Below are positions 7,143 through 14,670 of a stretch of 25,833 nucleotides of DNA, piece after piece. The notes beneath the pieces are model-generated. The model did not search any database. It saw nothing but the letters and a program-made list of their open reading frames with translations, and was not told the origin of the DNA. Origin of the DNA: CAYJAZ01 sp964370095 (GTDB taxonomy: Bacteria > Desulfobacterota > Desulfovibrionia > Desulfovibrionales > Desulfovibrionaceae); contig CAYJHJ010000026.1 of NCBI GenBank assembly GCA_964370095.1, positions 1 through 25,833 on the forward strand. The letters run 5' to 3'. Position 1 is the stretch's first letter, and each line of letters begins with the position of its first letter. A program made the position numbers and the translations under genes.

Positions 7143-8429
7143 TTACACTTCAGAAGGCAAACTTGCCAAATACCTTTTAATCGCTACGATTAAGCCCACT
7201 GTGGTTGGAATGATTGTGTGCGTTTTATTTCCCATTTTAACACTATTTTGCATAAGAATTTCCAGCTCATCAAAGTCTTTTTGACTTATAAAAACAATAT
7301 CGCTTCCATCTTTATTCATTTTAGCAACTTTGCTAACTTCCCTATCTGTTGAAAGAATATCTACAATAAAGTCTTTAGATGATTTTACTTTTCTTTTTTT
7401 CTTTTTTTGCTTGGTGCTTTTGTAGAATGATTCTTCAACTTCGTCTTTAGTTAGTTTTAATTCTACATAAATAAGAAATTGTGGTTTACCGCCTTCAATC
7501 CAATCTCTATAAAAAGCAACAATATTACAATTTTTATTAAGCATAAAACTTTCTTCTGCTTCTTCTATATTAAGCTCATCTAAAAATTCTTTGGCAATGG
7601 CAGATCTTAAACCTTCTAAAGTGAATTCACGGTCATCATTAAGAGCATATTTTGATTTTAATGAGGCAGAAACACCGCAACCAAGGCTATTTTTTGCAAT
7701 AGAAACCTCTGCTCCTCTTTTAATAAATACAAAATAATCATCACTTGTTTTTATAAATATATTAAAACCTAAATGATTTGAAAAGTGTGATTCTTCTAAA
7801 CTTGGCAGAAAAGGGCCATAGCAATACAGTTCTCTCACAGTAAGATGGTCGGCAAACTTATAATCCATAGCTCTATTGGTAACTAAAGAATTAAAAAAAG
7901 TAGTTCGTGATGTATTGAGTGTGATCACATTACCTTCAGACAAAATCTTATCTAAGCGAATATTAAGTTGATTAAAAACAGTGGAAGAAAGGTGCACCTT
8001 CATAATTTCATTGAAATTTTCATTTATCTTTTGCGGCAATTCATACATTTTTTGCGAATCAATAATTTCAATCACGCTTTCAGGCTCAATCATTTTTTCA
8101 ATAGTAATCGGAAAAACAAATTTTTCTCCGGTTTTTTCATTATAATATGAAGTAAATTCATCCACATTTCGCGGATAAGTATAGGCTACTTTATCAAAAC
8201 TTCCTTCAAAAAGTTTTGCAACATATGAGGCAATTGAGTCAGACATTTTGCTTGCTAAAAAAGCCAAAATAAAAGAAGTGAAGGTGGTTATTGCAATATA
8301 ATGCTCCCAATAAGATCTATTTGTATTATACAAAGTAATCAATGATCCGCAAATAATGGCTGCAAGAAACACATTCATCGCTTCAGGAGTCAGCAATAGT
8401 TTTATTATTATTTTTTTAATAAATTTCAT
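7143..8429 (-). CDS. membrane-anchored Nudix-like protein
   Basis: 428 residues. Two N-terminal hydrophobic helices (about residues 15-34 and 43-62) are followed by a soluble domain. Within it the stretch 272-288 fits the second half of a Nudix box: Glu, seven residues, KE, FL, DE, L, N, I, against the consensus E-x7-REUxEExGU. The box's leading Gly is Asp here and Arg is Lys, but the acidic metal-binding positions remain. Preceding strands (NIFIKTSDDYFVFIKRG) and a GCG turn also suit the Nudix fold. A very basic segment (KQKKKKRKVK, about 350) interrupts the C-terminal part. Nucleotide-sugar or related diphosphate hydrolysis at the inner membrane is possible; activity is unproven. Its ATG is one base after the stop of the GT2 gene, implying translational coupling. 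Confidence 0.55.
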   Translation of the reverse strand: MKFIKKIIIKLLLTPEAMNVFLAAIICGSLITLYNTNRSYWEHYIAITTFTSFILAFLASKMSDSIASYVAKLFEGSFDKVAYTYPRNVDEFTSYYNEKTGEKFVFPITIEKMIEPESVIEIIDSQKMYELPQKINENFNEIMKVHLSSTVFNQLNIRLDKILSEGNVITLNTSRTTFFNSLVTNRAMDYKFADHLTVRELYCYGPFLPSLEESHFSNHLGFNIFIKTSDDYFVFIKRGAEVSIAKNSLGCGVSASLKSKYALNDDREFTLEGLRSAIAKEFLDELNIEEAEESFMLNKNCNIVAFYRDWIEGGKPQFLIYVELKLTKDEVEESFYKSTKQKKKKRKVKSSKDFIVDILSTDREVSKVAKMNKDGSDIVFISQKDFDELEILMQNSVKMGNKTHTIIPTTVGLIVAIKRYLASLPSEV

Positions 8430-8430
8430 T

Positions 8431-9315
8431 CTACTCCCCTTCTTTTACTGTAAAAATATTTATCTTTCCGTATGGATATTTTTTTTGAAAATAAAAACGA
8501 AGAAATGCCCTTATCTGCTTTCTGAAAATCTTTTCTTTTTTCCCACTCAAAAGCCAATGATAGAAGTCCATGTCTTTTTTTGTATGCTCAGGATACAAAA
8601 GTTTAAAAAACATATCCTCACTGGCAAAAGCGTAAGGAGCAACCATTGTGCGGCTAAAGCTTGAATCATGCTTACGCCAAAGGCTCAATTCTTTATCAAG
8701 ATAAAGAGCGGGCATCAAAAGAAGGCATTGAATCCAAAGAAAATTGTCAAGCCTTTGAGGAATAAGAGGATTGAATTGGCATTTTTTCATAATTTCACTG
8801 CGAACCAAGACAGAAGAAAAAGTTGAAATAAACCTTTCGTAAAGAAAATCCATACGAATAATAGATTCTTGCTTTATAAATTTTTTACGCCTATTCAACA
8901 TATTGTTATGTTTGGCATTGTTTTCATTATCATCGCCAAAAACTTCAATACCACAATAAAACAAACCCACATCTTTTCTTTTTTCTGCAATATGAAGCAT
9001 TTCTTCTAAAAAAGTGTTTTTCCAAATGTCATCACTTTCCAAAAAAGCAATATAGGCCCCTTGAGCCAAGGAAACACATTTTTCAACAGTTTTAGGCAAG
9101 CCTTTATTTGCATTATTTTCATGCGTATGAAACTTTATACGGCTGTCTTTTCTTGCATATTCTTCAATAATATCACGTGAACCGTCTTTTGAGCCATCAT
9201 CAAAAATAATATATTCAAAATCAGTGAAACTTTGTGCCAAAACACTTTCAATAGCTTTTGAAATATATTCTTCATGCCCATAACTTGCAGTTATCACAGT
9301 AACTTTATTGCTCAT
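8431..9315 (-). CDS. family 2 glycosyltransferase
   Basis: 294 residues. Typical GT-A start: VTVITASYGHEEYISKAIES, then FDDGSKDGS (38-46) for nucleotide binding, NKGLPKTVE, and LESDD (93-97) as the metal-binding DxD-type motif. GT2 enzymes transfer a sugar from a nucleotide-sugar donor, usually in LPS or capsule synthesis. The C-terminal basic segment ends without a clear transmembrane helix, so it is likely a peripheral inner-membrane enzyme. GAGGAAA precedes the ATG. It is coupled to the Nudix-like gene downstream and divergent from the GT9 gene. Confidence 0.88.
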   Translation of the reverse strand: MSNKVTVITASYGHEEYISKAIESVLAQSFTDFEYIIFDDGSKDGSRDIIEEYARKDSRIKFHTHENNANKGLPKTVEKCVSLAQGAYIAFLESDDIWKNTFLEEMLHIAEKRKDVGLFYCGIEVFGDDNENNAKHNNMLNRRKKFIKQESIIRMDFLYERFISTFSSVLVRSEIMKKCQFNPLIPQRLDNFLWIQCLLLMPALYLDKELSLWRKHDSSFSRTMVAPYAFASEDMFFKLLYPEHTKKDMDFYHWLLSGKKEKIFRKQIRAFLRFYFQKKYPYGKINIFTVKEGE

Positions 9316-9555
9316 ACTTTCCTCAAAACAAATCCGAATAAAACTATACTTTAAAATATCTTCTCTAAAGGGAACAGATATTTATATTTTTGTCAAGCTT
9401 ACAAAAATCTTTCCTCTTAAAAAATAAATCATAACATACTGTAAATAAGAAATAATTTCACAAGAAAAGTCTATAATTTTTCTTCTTGTCAATTTATAAA
9501 GAATATGTAAATTTATCTCATCTAGAAAATATATTATATAATTGGAATGAAGTTC

Positions 9556-10563
9556 ATGGAATATATAACAAAACTCCCAGATTGGGATAATAAGAAAATT
9601 TTGATAATTCGCCTTGACAGACTAGGCGATCTTATTGTTTCAACCCCTGCCATGAAATCCATAAGAAACACTTTTCCAAATGCAAAAATTGATTTGCTAG
9701 GCTCATCTTTAAACAAAGCTTTATTCAAGCATTGCAATTATATCAACAACACATTTTGTTATGATAAAAAAAATATACTTGATATAATCAAGCTTTTCAT
9801 CAAGCTTCGAAAAGAAAAATATGATATTATTATAAATTTTACTCCTAATTCACGCTCAGCCAATTTTTTTGTGAAAAACCTTAATGTTCCTATAAGAATG
9901 TCTTTTTCCGAACCTAAAGAAAAAAATAAAAAAATCTTCACTCACCTTCCACCCACAAATTATGAAGGGCATTTATTAAAACTCTATCAAGAAAATTGCA
10001 AGAACATGGGCTTTACTATTCCCCCGCTCAATCCTATAATTGAAATCCCTCTTACTACTTTTGAAAAAATTAATGCTGAATTTCCAAGAAATCCCGATAA
10101 AATGCGTATTATTATCTCAATCGGAAATATTTTACGCCCGCATAAAAGATGGAAAATTGAATATTATGGAAAAGTTATTGAATATTTGCACAAAAAATAT
10201 AATCTAGAAGACAAAAAACTTGATATCATTGTAATGACAGGAAAAAGTGATTTAGCCTTAATTCAAGAGTTTGGCAATCTTTCTAAAGATTATTACACAC
10301 TCTATATAGGAACTGATATAGCAGAAAGTGCCGCACTTATTGAAAATTCTGATTTATTTATCTGCACTTCTTCAGGGCCAAGCCATATAGCCGCTTCAAC
10401 CTCGTGCCCTATTCTATCGCTTATCACGCAATATATGTATGATTGCTGGCGGCCTTTAAGAGAAAATGATGAATGTATTGTGAATGATAATATTCACGAT
10501 ATAAAAATTGAAGAAGTTATTGAAAAAACTGAAAATTATATTCAAAATTGGCAAGCAAAATAG
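9556..10563 (+). CDS. family 9 glycosyltransferase (heptosyltransferase-like)
   Basis: About 335 residues. The N-terminus KKILIIRLDRLGDLIVSTPAM and the late block DLFICTSSGPSHIAAS are hallmarks of GT9 (WaaC/WaaF/RfaF-type ADP-heptose:LPS heptosyltransferases). The protein is of normal length for the family. The sugar cannot be read from sequence; GT9 members outside the core WaaC/F pair often act on other glycans. An ATG at 9547 is also in frame, but its upstream GGA is immediately adjacent, whereas the ATG at 9556 has TGGA at nine bases, so I prefer 9556. The stop codon is 2 bases from that of the convergent RgpF-like gene, leaving no room for a terminator. Confidence 0.85.
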   Translation: MEYITKLPDWDNKKILIIRLDRLGDLIVSTPAMKSIRNTFPNAKIDLLGSSLNKALFKHCNYINNTFCYDKKNILDIIKLFIKLRKEKYDIIINFTPNSRSANFFVKNLNVPIRMSFSEPKEKNKKIFTHLPPTNYEGHLLKLYQENCKNMGFTIPPLNPIIEIPLTTFEKINAEFPRNPDKMRIIISIGNILRPHKRWKIEYYGKVIEYLHKKYNLEDKKLDIIVMTGKSDLALIQEFGNLSKDYYTLYIGTDIAESAALIENSDLFICTSSGPSHIAASTSCPILSLITQYMYDCWRPLRENDECIVNDNIHDIKIEEVIEKTENYIQNWQAK

Positions 10564-10565
10564 GA

Positions 10566-11414
10566 CTAAATCTTTTTGTTCCAAACAGGAATTTTGCAAA
10601 TTTTAATAATATGCTTGCCAGAATTTGTTATTGTGTTGAGATATAAAAAAGCCTTAAACTTTGCCCAAAAAATAGAAAGGTTTTGCAAGTAATTAGCCCT
10701 TGATAAATCAGCAATTTCACATTCTTGCAGATACACAATAAGCCCTAAAAATCTTTCAACTTTGTGTGCCAATTGCCCATCACGAATTTCTTTATTTGCA
10801 AATTCAAAATCAGAAAGTTCAATCTCTAGATTTTGTAATCTTTTAAAAATATCTGCTTTAGCTATAAACATTGTTCCTGCAACATATTTATAAGGAATAT
10901 TATCCAAATGAAATTCTTGAAAAGCATCTTTCATAATTTTTTGAAATTTCTTTGAATCATGTGTTGGCTTCAAAATAATTTTATAATGCCCAAGCATGGC
11001 AACTTTTTTATTTTTTTCTAAGGCATTTAGCGAACGCGAAAAATTATCTTTTGTTGAAATAAATTCAAAAAGATAGTCTTTCCATGCTGTACCATTCATT
11101 GAAAAATTGTTTATATATGCTCTTTTATCATTAAGGCTTCTTTTTGTGTGTAATTTTATTACATAAGAATAGTCATCAAGGTTAAGCTTATTGATAACAT
11201 GCACAAAAGGTCCTATATCAAAGCCCCTATTTTCAAGAATTTCAATATTTGCTTTTGGATTAAATTCCAAGATTTCATTTTGCAATTTTTCATTTTCTTC
11301 AACCAAGGTTACAAAAAGCTCATGCGAATACGGCGAAATATTTAATAATTTTGCACGCAATTCAGGCCACATTTCTGTGTAATAGATATGCACATGAACT
11401 AAAAAAGCTTTCAT
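10566..11414 (-). CDS. RgpF-like rhamnan/glycan synthesis protein
   Basis: About 282 residues. The sequence follows the rhamnan-synthesis F family: N-terminal AFLVHVHIYYTEMWPEL, ENRGFDIGPFVHVI, YSYVIKLHTKRS (the family's H-T-K block), and YKYVAGTMFIAKADI. RgpF family proteins are thought to be glycosyltransferases of rhamnose-containing and other surface polysaccharides. Two ATG codons are adjacent; GGAG sits 6 bases before the second (11414) but only 3 before the first (11417), so I use 11414. The last 20 or so residues (NSGKHIIKICKIPVW) closely match the tail of the next gene upstream, although the proteins are otherwise from different families. It follows that gene by about 25 bases in the same operon. 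Confidence 0.78.
   Translation of the reverse strand: MKAFLVHVHIYYTEMWPELRAKLLNISPYSHELFVTLVEENEKLQNEILEFNPKANIEILENRGFDIGPFVHVINKLNLDDYSYVIKLHTKRSLNDKRAYINNFSMNGTAWKDYLFEFISTKDNFSRSLNALEKNKKVAMLGHYKIILKPTHDSKKFQKIMKDAFQEFHLDNIPYKYVAGTMFIAKADIFKRLQNLEIELSDFEFANKEIRDGQLAHKVERFLGLIVYLQECEIADLSRANYLQNLSIFWAKFKAFLYLNTITNSGKHIIKICKIPVWNKKI
10585..10604. repeat. copy 1 of a shared C-terminal coding repeat
   Basis: The 20-base ACAGGAATTTTGCAAATTTT here is identical to 11482-11501, and flanking similarity continues to about 10623. Both copies encode (on the minus strand) the KICKIPV-type tail of two unrelated glycosyltransferase-family proteins. Confidence 0.7.
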
Positions 11415-11441
11415 CATAACTCCAAGGATAATAATAAAAAA

Positions 11442-12257
11442 TTACGCAGCATTATTCTTTTTTGTCTTTTTGCTAAGCCATACAGGAATTTTGCAAATTT
11501 TTATAATACGTCTTCCGGAACGAGTGATTTTGCTATCATAAAAAGCAAAATGGCTGATTTTTAACAAAAGCTTCGGAATTGCTTTTCCAAGAACAGGTGT
11601 TGTGAGCGTTGTGAGGTATGAAGATTTCGCATCTTTATATTTTTCAGATAGATAGCTAAATTGTTGCCAAAAGCTTTCTTTTGCGTTCCCAAAAGAATAA
11701 TGCTGGCATTTTAGCTGTAAAACCTTTGATTCAATAGCATTATTTTCCATTGCATTTATGCAGAAATCTTCAATATATAAATCAAAGCTTAAGTTTTCAT
11801 CAAAACGCAGTGCATATTTCTCAATAAGTGAGGAATGAACAAGCATACATTGGCAATCAAAGGTTTTTACCTTACTTTTAAAAGGCCAAAAAACACCTGT
11901 TTTTGTTCTTTCGCTTCCATCTTTATTTGAGGTTGCAACTTGCCCGTATCTGACTTTAATTCCAAAAATTTTCAGATTATAAAAAGCAGTTCCAATTGGG
12001 GCATAAAGTGTATTTTTGTCTAAATTTTCCACTTTCTTTTGCCAGCCTTCCTGCATTTCCCAATCTTCATGGCAAAAAACAAACCAATCAGGCTTTGAAT
12101 AATCGTATGAATTGATAAAATAATTATATCTTTTTGTAATAGTTTGATTTTCTATCCTATTATCATAAGCGTGTAATTCAGCATTTTGATTATATGGATT
12201 TGATTTTACAAGTTTTTCATACAAGTCAAAATCACGAACAACAGATATAATTTGCAC
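11442..12257 (-). CDS. glycosyltransferase-like protein (StrF-like)
   Basis: 271 residues. It resembles short GT-A-type proteins related to the StrF domain: an N-terminal IISVVRD strand, DWFVFCHEDWEM with a metal-site-like H-E-D cluster (about residues 57-68), APIGTAF, a cysteine-containing CQCMLVHSSLI strand, and RFDENLSFDLYIEDFCINA near 150-170. The donor is unknown. The start is GTG at 12257, supported by GAGG 8 bases upstream on the minus strand. The C-terminus (SGRRIIKICKIPVW plus a basic end) is shared with the RgpF-like protein and could bind the membrane or a partner. It is the first gene of a minus-strand pair, with an inverted repeat in its leader at 12281-12306. Confidence 0.65.
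   Translation of the reverse strand: MQIISVVRDFDLYEKLVKSNPYNQNAELHAYDNRIENQTITKRYNYFINSYDYSKPDWFVFCHEDWEMQEGWQKKVENLDKNTLYAPIGTAFYNLKIFGIKVRYGQVATSNKDGSERTKTGVFWPFKSKVKTFDCQCMLVHSSLIEKYALRFDENLSFDLYIEDFCINAMENNAIESKVLQLKCQHYSFGNAKESFWQQFSYLSEKYKDAKSSYLTTLTTPVLGKAIPKLLLKISHFAFYDSKITRSGRRIIKICKIPVWLSKKTKKNNAA
11482..11501. repeat. copy 2 of a shared C-terminal coding repeat
   Basis: Identical over 20 bases to 10585-10604, in the same reading frame relative to the protein tail and at the same place, close to the stop codon of its gene. Confidence 0.7.
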
Positions 12258-12280
12258 TCTATAAACCTCATCGCCTTTTG

Positions 12281-12306
12281 TTTTTGAAACTATATACTTT
12301 CAAAAA
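12281..12306. promoter_or_regulatory. inverted repeat in divergent region, possible operator
   Basis: TTTTTGAAA and TTTCAAAAA are perfect 9-base arms around CTATATAC. It sits 24-49 bases upstream of the GTG of the minus-strand glycosyltransferase and about 135 bases before the tail-fibre gene. It could be an operator or a leader hairpin; chance is not excluded in such AT-rich DNA. Confidence 0.3.
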
Positions 12307-12347
12307 ACGAAAAGCAATACTTTTCAAGTGCCTTATTTAAAGCTGTC

Positions 12348-12362
12348 AAGTATGCTCTTTTA
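12348..12362. repeat. 15-base intergenic repeat, copy 1
   Basis: AAGTATGCTCTTTTA is found exactly here and at 22338-22352, both in spacers shortly upstream of plus-strand genes (tail fibre and MsbA-like exporter). May be a shared control element or chance. Confidence 0.25.
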
Positions 12363-12441
12363 TTCTTTGTGCGTCTATACGAATCTCTCTCATTCCTTTT
12401 AGAAAAGCTGTGGTATAAGGGCAGAAAATAAGGAGGAAAAA

Positions 12442-13401
12442 ATGTCATTACCAAAATACCCTAAATTTTTACCCTCAGCCATTGCCCAATCAGGCGATAG
12501 GGCTGATATTCCGCTCTTAGCCTCTAGCGGAGAATTAAGCTATAACAGCGGATTTCCCTCAATCACACAAACACCCTTGGCAGCAGGTGGAATTCCACCA
12601 AGAAGGGTTGACTTCAACGGAATTTTTCATGAACTTTCACAGCACACTTTTTATCAACAATCAGGCGGAATGTATGCGTGGAGCGAAGAATTTGACTACC
12701 CTTTAAATGCACTTGTTTATGGCTCTGATAATAAAATCTATAAGTGTATTCAAGCAAATGGCATAAGCTATGAAGAAGGAGTAAAAGATCCGACTATTCA
12801 TACAAGTTATTGGAAAAATTTTGAAGATAATCCCCTTTTATATCCCGGTGCATTTGTATCTTTGTATGAACAAGAGCCACCTGAAAGGTTTGTTGTTCGC
12901 AACGGTTCACTGATTTATCATGCAAGCACAACTGCACCCTTACTTTATGAAGCATTGCAAAATGAAGAAAATGCATGGAAATTGAAAACTGAGGCACAAT
13001 GGCAAGCCATGCGAGAAGCTGACCCATGGAATGGTGTTGGCGGAGTGCCGTATTTTGTTCTAAATATTGCTGCAAATACAATACGTTTACCTGATACAAG
13101 AGGTATGTATGAAGAAGGTGCCGGCTTTGATGGCTTGACAGTCGGTGGTGTACATGGCGACATGATAAGAAATATTACAGGCTCGGTTAAAAGAGAGATT
13201 TATCCGACAGATGGTACTATCGAACTTTCAGGGGCTTTTGCTTCCTTAGGGCAAGGATCGCCTCAAAGAGTAAGCTCATCAGTTATTTCAACAGGATCAG
13301 GCGTTGATGAATGGGGGCTTAATTCAAGCATTCAAGTGCCTACCGGCAAAGCAAACAAACCTCGTGCCTATGGCGTTTTACACTGTGTATACCTAGGATA
13401 A
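12442..13401 (+). CDS. phage tail fibre / tail-collar protein
   Basis: 319 residues with a strong AGGAGG before the ATG. The N-terminal part has the layout common in tail fibres: PKYPKFLPSAIAQSG, a GGIPPRRVDFNGIFHELSQ segment (about 49-68), YQQSGGMYAW and YPLNALVYGSDNKIYKC, then a YWKNF end of that module. The C-terminal half has the tail-collar pattern: RLPDTRGMYEEGAG, a Gly-rich VGGVHGDMIRN segment and a final PRAYGVLHCVYLG. It would form the receptor-binding tip of a phage tail or tailocin. Two 60-base samples of this gene have 43 and 48 percent G+C, against 28 percent in a sample of the nearby GT9 gene, consistent with transfer. No other phage structural gene is near, apart from the following chaperone gene. 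Confidence 0.85.
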   Translation: MSLPKYPKFLPSAIAQSGDRADIPLLASSGELSYNSGFPSITQTPLAAGGIPPRRVDFNGIFHELSQHTFYQQSGGMYAWSEEFDYPLNALVYGSDNKIYKCIQANGISYEEGVKDPTIHTSYWKNFEDNPLLYPGAFVSLYEQEPPERFVVRNGSLIYHASTTAPLLYEALQNEENAWKLKTEAQWQAMREADPWNGVGGVPYFVLNIAANTIRLPDTRGMYEEGAGFDGLTVGGVHGDMIRNITGSVKREIYPTDGTIELSGAFASLGQGSPQRVSSSVISTGSGVDEWGLNSSIQVPTGKANKPRAYGVLHCVYLG

Positions 13402-13423
13402 ATTGGATAAAGGAAATAAAAAA

Positions 13424-14062
13424 ATGAGAAAAACCGTCTATCAAACAGATACAAAAGGCTATTACATCGGCGAAGCTGATTCTTATAACAACCTTATTCC
13501 GGCAGGGGCTGTTGAAACCGCACCAGCCTTATCAGAAGGCTATATTCCCTGTTGGAACGGAACTTCATGGGAGCAAGTTGAAAACCATGTTGGTGAAAAA
13601 GGCTATATTAACAATGAGCCTTTTGAAATAAAAGAATATGGTCAATACCCTGATGGCTGGGCAAGTGAAAAAATATATGCCCCGCATGAAGCACGTGCAA
13701 TAAAAGATTCAGAAGTGCCTTATGTACAAGAAATAATGAATAATCAAGGCGTATATTATGATGCTGTTGATGAACATTTTCCAACAACTGCTTTTGCAGT
13801 GGCTGAAAATTTGCTTGCTGCACAAACAGTTGAAGAGGGTTCAAACGACTATTGGGTTACCAACCTTGATAATCTACAAGTGAAGCTTGGTATAAACAAC
13901 TATATGCAACTGCAAAACCGCATTAAATCGCACTATAACAATGTGCGTAAAGCCGGCATTCAATATCGTGAGTTTTTAAGAACCTTAGAAACAAGCGAAG
14001 AAATTCTTGCACTTGATACAGAGGAAAAAATGCAAGAGTTTTATAGTGTCTTTTATAAATAA
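13424..14062 (+). CDS. probable tail fibre assembly protein
   Basis: About 212 residues. The N-terminal part fits phage tail-fibre assembly chaperones: TVYQTDTKGYYIGEADS, LIPAGAVETAPA, and a W-containing repeat-like segment (GYIPCWNGTSWEQVE). Such proteins assist folding or trimerisation of the cognate fibre, and the position right after the fibre gene is diagnostic. The middle and C-terminal parts (helical, ending IQYREFLRTLETSEE...) resemble tail-protein extensions but are not assigned. I choose the ATG at 13424, because AAGGA lies 9 bases upstream; a TTG at 13403 is also in frame. The stop is followed by an intrinsic terminator. Confidence 0.72.
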   Translation: MRKTVYQTDTKGYYIGEADSYNNLIPAGAVETAPALSEGYIPCWNGTSWEQVENHVGEKGYINNEPFEIKEYGQYPDGWASEKIYAPHEARAIKDSEVPYVQEIMNNQGVYYDAVDEHFPTTAFAVAENLLAAQTVEEGSNDYWVTNLDNLQVKLGINNYMQLQNRIKSHYNNVRKAGIQYREFLRTLETSEEILALDTEEKMQEFYSVFYK

Positions 14063-14111
14063 AGCTATAGATAAAAACACTGTGAAAAGTGATTTTTTCT
14101 AAATTGAAAAC

Positions 14112-14142
14112 AAAGCCCTTATTCTTTCAAGATAAGGGCTTT
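14112..14142 (+). terminator. intrinsic terminator after the tail-fibre pair
   Basis: AAAGCCCTTAT (14112-14122) pairs perfectly with ATAAGGGCTTT (14132-14142) around a 9-base loop, followed by TTGCT. The stem is the strongest hairpin seen in the window and closes the tail-fibre unit 50 bases after its stop. Confidence 0.8.
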
Positions 14143-14172
14143 TGCTAAAATTTGCACTATCAAAGCAAAGTA

Positions 14173-14200
14173 TTGACATACAACAAAGAACATGTATAGT
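14173..14200 (+). promoter_or_regulatory. promoter of the amino-sugar cassette
   Basis: Consensus TTGACA at 14173-14178, a 16-base spacer and TATAGT at 14195-14200. It lies between the terminator and the ketoisomerase gene, giving a leader of about 60 bases. Confidence 0.7.
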
Positions 14201-14265
14201 TATTTGCGTGAATAATGTGTGTTTTTAAATAAATATACTTTTAATTTTTTTATTGGAGCAAAACT

Positions 14266-14670
14266 GTGTATATGTTGTTAAATTNNNNNNNNNNCAAAGT
14301 AAAAGGCGACCATGACGGAAAGCTTATTGCTTTAGAAAAAAATGAAGATTTTCCTTTTGAAATCAAAAGAGTATATTATATTTGGGGTACTGCTGAAAAA
14401 ACTGTTAGAGGAAAACACTCGCACAAAAAACTTGAGCAAGTTGTTGTTTGCTTAAATGGTTCTTGCGATTTTATTCTTGATGACGGAAAAGAAAAGAAGA
14501 CAATACATCTCAACGACCCCTCTCAAGGCCTTTATTTAAAGAATAATGTATGGCGTGAATTTACAAATTTTTCTGAAAATTGTGTAGTCATGGTTTTAGC
14601 CTCAGAACACTATAATGAAAGCGATTATATTCGCGATTATAACCAATTTTTAAAAGAGATATCATCATGA
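14266..14670 (+). CDS. dTDP-4-keto-6-deoxyglucose 3,4-ketoisomerase (FdtA/QdtA type), with assembly gap
   Basis: About 134 residues with four unresolved codons. The WxcM-like cupin is recognisable: GKLIALEKNEDFPFEIKRVYYIWG, then RGKHSHKKLEQ with H51 and H53 at the positions of the catalytic His pair of FdtA, then CDFILDDGKEK and NNVWREF. It converts dTDP-4-keto-6-deoxyglucose into the 3-keto isomer for 3-amination. FdtA (galacto product) and QdtA (gluco product) cannot be told apart here. A GTG at 14266 has GGAG 7 bases upstream; an ATG at 14272 is the alternative. Ten Ns at 14285-14294 keep the frame open, and the length agrees with the family N-terminus, so the gap is probably sized about right. 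It overlaps the next gene by ATGA. Confidence 0.85.
   Translation: MYMLLNXXXXKVKGDHDGKLIALEKNEDFPFEIKRVYYIWGTAEKTVRGKHSHKKLEQVVVCLNGSCDFILDDGKEKKTIHLNDPSQGLYLKNNVWREFTNFSENCVVMVLASEHYNESDYIRDYNQFLKEISS
14285..14294. other. assembly gap (10 N)
   Basis: Ten undetermined bases inside codons 7-10 of the ketoisomerase gene. The reading frame is preserved across them. Confidence 0.99.

Noticed and set aside
12310..12324. AAAAG-CAATA-CTTTT hairpin
   Set aside because: Five-base AT-rich stem expected often by chance in this sequence.
14266..14670. Ketoisomerase as a pseudogene because of the N run
   Set aside because: The frame is intact on both sides and length matches the family, so the Ns are an assembly gap and not a lesion.
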